DNA of 38,176 bases from Tidjanibacter sp. (GTDB lineage Bacteria > Bacteroidota > Bacteroidia > Bacteroidales > Rikenellaceae). The stretch lies in assembly GCA_017503465.1 (NCBI GenBank), contig JAFVSY010000094.1, positions 1-38,176 of the forward strand, written 5' to 3'. The notes under the pieces were generated by a model. The model made no database searches. It had not been told where the DNA came from and was given only the letters and a program-made list of their open reading frames with translations. Of the stretch, positions 35,884 to 38,176 are shown one piece after another (position 1 is the stretch's first letter; the number at the start of each line of letters is the position of its first letter). The position numbers and the translations under genes are program-made.

Positions 35884-36762
35884 CTACACAAAGAACATCA
35901 CAATGCCCACAGCAGCCACTGCAACACCGGCCCACTGCACTGCCGAAAGTCGCTCCCTGAAAGCCACCGTTCCCAGCACAGCCACAAGGGCCACAATGGA
36001 GGTGTGGTAGAGTGGGAAAAAGAGCGATGCAGGCACCTCGGGCAAGCCTCGCAGCATCCCCCACGTGACAAAAAAGTTGGCCACACCGAGGGCCACACCT
36101 CCGAGCGCACTCTTCGGCTCCACCCTCAATCTTCCGCCATCCCTAATCAGCAGTGCGCCAAAGCCAAACAGCGCAGCAAAGGCAAATATCACCGCACTGA
36201 ACATTGCCGACTCCTGCGGTGCAATGAGAGTGGTTTGGGCCACCTTCAGTCCAAAGTTGTTCACCCCAAACAGCACCCACACCCCAAGCGGGTAGAGCAC
36301 CATTGCCACTGCGCCTCGCCCTCGTCTTGCTGTTCGCTCCTCCTTGCTCTCCTTATTTGTGGGTGCAAACATCAGCACCAACGCAAGCAGTATGGTGGCA
36401 ATCGCTCCCCAGCGGGGCACATCGCCCTCCGGAAAGAGCAGGTAGCTACACACCACCGGTAGCACCAGCGACACCCTCGATGCAACAGTCGTGAGCGTAA
36501 CCCCACAGCGCACCGTGGAGCGAGCCATCATCACAAAGGCACCCACGAAAGTCGCACCCAGCACAACAGCCGCCACCCACGGGGCAAGCCCCACAGGCAG
36601 CACGCTCCCACTCTCCGACATTCCCACAATCAATCCCAAGCCCAAAGCGGTTAGGTAATTGAAAGCAATCGCTTGCAAAGAGTCCAACCCTTTGCAAGCG
36701 AATAACTTAAAGAATACCGAATAGAGCGTTCCGCAAACTATTGCAACGGCAAGGTATAGCAT
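35884..36762 (-). CDS. EamA/DMT-superfamily transporter
   Basis: The 292-residue protein has about ten hydrophobic segments in two halves of five, the drug/metabolite transporter plan, for example MLYLAVAIVCGTLYSVFF, WVAAVVLGATFVGAFVMMA and GLKVAQTTLIAPQESAMFSAVIFAFAALFGFGALL. The C-terminal motif SLFFPLYHTSIVALVAVLG and AVQWAGVAVAAVGIVMFFV match the end of the second EamA repeat. A basic cytoplasmic loop (TNKESKEERTARRGRG) joins the halves. Members export small metabolites such as amino acids; this substrate is unknown. It overlaps the GNAT gene by 25 bases and is followed closely by hydE. Confidence 0.85.
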   Translation of the reverse strand: MLYLAVAIVCGTLYSVFFKLFACKGLDSLQAIAFNYLTALGLGLIVGMSESGSVLPVGLAPWVAAVVLGATFVGAFVMMARSTVRCGVTLTTVASRVSLVLPVVCSYLLFPEGDVPRWGAIATILLALVLMFAPTNKESKEERTARRGRGAVAMVLYPLGVWVLFGVNNFGLKVAQTTLIAPQESAMFSAVIFAFAALFGFGALLIRDGGRLRVEPKSALGGVALGVANFFVTWGMLRGLPEVPASLFFPLYHTSIVALVAVLGTVAFRERLSAVQWAGVAVAAVGIVMFFV

Positions 36763-37859
36763 CTACGACGTTTGTGGTTGCGATGTTCAAAGGCCTTCCA
36801 TTGGCTCTGAACCTCAATGTTGGTTTCCAACTCGGGGCCGGTCTCCGCAACCTTCATTCCGTTCTTGATAGCTCCGGCGAGGCCCTCCCTCAGCAAAATG
36901 GCATTCACACCCTTGTTCTGATACTCGGGTTTCACACCAATACTATAGAAATCAAGAGTCTTGCTCTTCTTCAAATCCCTGAAGATGCGGAAGATACCGC
37001 AGGGGAAGAGTTTACCTTTCGACTCCCTCACGGCCTTACTGATAGAAGGAGCCATAAAGCTGTAGCCGATAATCTTACCCTCCTTGTTCTGCACAACCGA
37101 CACGTAGTCGGGGTTGCCAACCAGCATAATCAGTTTTGAGAAGTCAATCAGCTGTTTGTCGCTGAGCCACACCACACCAAAGAGTTTGGCAAATGCCTCG
37201 TTGAGAATTTGCAGGGCCTCGGTAATATAGGGCTTGATGTCGGTAATCTTCTTGAAGCGAAGCACCTTGTAGCCATACCTCTCAATGGCCATATCGGCCA
37301 CCCTGTCGAGCCTCTCGTTCATCTTCTCGGGAATGGTAATCTGGAACTCAACCCAGTCTACCTTCTTGGTCAGACCAAGGCGCTCAAAGTGGGTTACGTA
37401 GTAGGGGTAGTTGTAGGGGGTTACATACATATCCTCCTCCTCAAAACCCTCAATCACAAGGCCTTGCTTGTCGAGGTCGGAGAAGCCGATGGGGCCGATA
37501 ATCTCGTTCATACCGCACTCCTTGGCATACTCCACCACCTTTGCAAACAGAGCATCCACAACCTCGGCATCGTCCACAAAGTCGAACCTCGTGAAGCGCA
37601 TCTGCTTGACGTCCATCTTATCGTTGTAGGCCTTGTTGAGCACACCTGCCGCACGACCAACAACCTTACCATCCCTCAGCGCAATCCACATCTTGCACTC
37701 GGCATAGGCAAAGGCACCGTTCTGCTTGGGGTCAAACTCGCTATCCTCGTCCATATAGAGTGCCGGCACAAAGTAGGGGCAATCCTTATAGAGCCAAATT
37801 GGGAATTTGATAAATCTCTTCTTATCCCTTTTGTTTTTTACTTCCCTTATTTCCAACAT
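36738..37859 (-). CDS. GNAT-fold protein (YghO-like), function unknown
   Basis: The 373-residue cytoplasmic protein starts MLEIREVKNKRDKKRFIKFPIWLYKDCPYFVP. Residues about 300-335 (LDFYSIGVKPEYQNKGVNAILLREGL) carry a GNAT acetyl-CoA-binding-like pattern. The N-terminal half (FAYAECKMWIALRDGKVVGRAAGVLN; GPIGFSDLDKQGLVIEGFE) looks like a second, diverged GNAT-like module. The substrate is unknown. It overlaps the downstream transporter gene by 25 bases, which suggests coupling, and lies 76 bases after the uridine kinase gene. Confidence 0.8.
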   Translation of the reverse strand: MLEIREVKNKRDKKRFIKFPIWLYKDCPYFVPALYMDEDSEFDPKQNGAFAYAECKMWIALRDGKVVGRAAGVLNKAYNDKMDVKQMRFTRFDFVDDAEVVDALFAKVVEYAKECGMNEIIGPIGFSDLDKQGLVIEGFEEEDMYVTPYNYPYYVTHFERLGLTKKVDWVEFQITIPEKMNERLDRVADMAIERYGYKVLRFKKITDIKPYITEALQILNEAFAKLFGVVWLSDKQLIDFSKLIMLVGNPDYVSVVQNKEGKIIGYSFMAPSISKAVRESKGKLFPCGIFRIFRDLKKSKTLDFYSIGVKPEYQNKGVNAILLREGLAGAIKNGMKVAETGPELETNIEVQSQWKAFEHRNHKRRRCYTLPLQ

Positions 37860-37935
37860 AAGTTCACGTGTGTTTTGGTTAATATTTTCTTGTGTTTCTC
37901 CCTTTTTTCTCTCTCAATCATCGTCAGCCCGCAGC

Positions 37936-38176
37936 CTATCGGCCAATGAGCGACTTGATGTTCTCAATCAGCATTGTAACAGCCACCGAATTGAAGCCTC
38001 CCTCGGGAATAATCACGTCGGCGTACTTCTTCGAGGGCTCCACAAACTCCTCGTGCATAGGCTTCACGGTGGTGGTGTACTGGGTGATGACCGACTCCAT
38101 CGAGCGGCCCCTCTCCCTTACATCACGCAATATCCTGCGAGCCAAGCGCACATCGGCATCGGTGTCCACAAAGACC
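37936..38176 (-). CDS. udk: Uridine kinase, C-terminal fragment (5' end outside window)
   Basis: The last 79 codons are present; the gene enters from the right edge in frame. The sequence [59 protein letters not shown] matches the C-terminal half of uridine/cytidine kinase, with the [12 protein letters not shown] helix and the R-D-x-x-E-R-G-R lid. Udk phosphorylates uridine and cytidine in pyrimidine salvage. The P-loop lies outside the window. The GTG at 38169 is an internal valine, not a start. Confidence 0.93.
   Translation of the reverse strand, partial: VFVDTDADVRLARRILRDVRERGRSMESVITQYTTTVKPMHEEFVEPSKKYADVIIPEGGFNSVAVTMLIENIKSLIGR

Noticed and set aside
37936..38169. GTG at 38169 as start of a short gene
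   Set aside because: The codon is an internal valine of uridine kinase; the frame continues to the window edge with matching residues (V-F-V-D-T-D).

Overview
The window looks like chromosomal DNA from a moderately GC-rich member of the Bacteroidales. An Alistipes/Rikenellaceae-like genome is my best guess, but the sequence alone does not fix the genus. The main reasons are the recurring Bacteroidetes-type promoter (TTG, 20 bases, TAnnTTTG), the order uppS-bamA-ompH-ompH, ShineDalgarno-poor starts, a TonB-dependent receptor with an N-terminal carboxypeptidase-D-like domain, and a lipoprotein pectate lyase. No tRNA, rRNA, insertion sequence, prophage or CRISPR array is visible, and no gene-free stretch exceeds 300 bases.

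Layout. 1-5.9 kb: housekeeping genes: the start of dapA, then ligA, a small acidic orphan, cca overlapping pdxJ, and nadK. 6.0-10.6 kb: an envelope biogenesis cluster of uppS, bamA and two Skp/OmpH chaperones, closed by a strong terminator. 10.75-15.56 kb: a tightly packed efflux operon (TolC-like, HlyD-like, two ABC-2 permeases) with no ATPase gene, preceded by an inverted repeat. 15.6-18.9 kb: an orphan helical protein, prfA, and xseA-xseB divergent from prfA. 19.0-25.3 kb: a six-gene minus-strand operon for unsaturated uronate catabolism (kdgK, kdgA, kduI, kduD, a DUF4861-like lipoprotein, exuT), divergent from a LacI-family regulator with a 22-base perfect palindrome between them. 26.6-32.0 kb: an SGNH hydrolase divergent from a TonB-dependent receptor, then a multidomain pectate lyase. 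32.1-37.9 kb: a minus-strand run of GNAT protein, EamA transporter, hydE, hydG and hydF. The window ends inside a uridine kinase gene.

How the genes fit together. The surface pectate lyase, the SGNH esterase and possibly the receptor would act on pectin outside or in the periplasm. ExuT would bring uronates into the cell. KduI and KduD convert 5-keto-4-deoxyuronate to 2-keto-3-deoxygluconate, KdgK phosphorylates it and KdgA cleaves KDPG to pyruvate and glyceraldehyde 3-phosphate. The LacI-type protein most likely senses an intermediate and controls the kdg operon through the palindrome. HydE, HydG and HydF build the H-cluster of an [FeFe]-hydrogenase encoded elsewhere, which would fit a fermenter disposing of electrons as hydrogen. 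I did not find a clearly new defence or mobile system. The points most worth following up are the ATPase-less double-permease efflux operon with its inverted repeat, the CxxC motif in the receptor plug, and the kdg operator.
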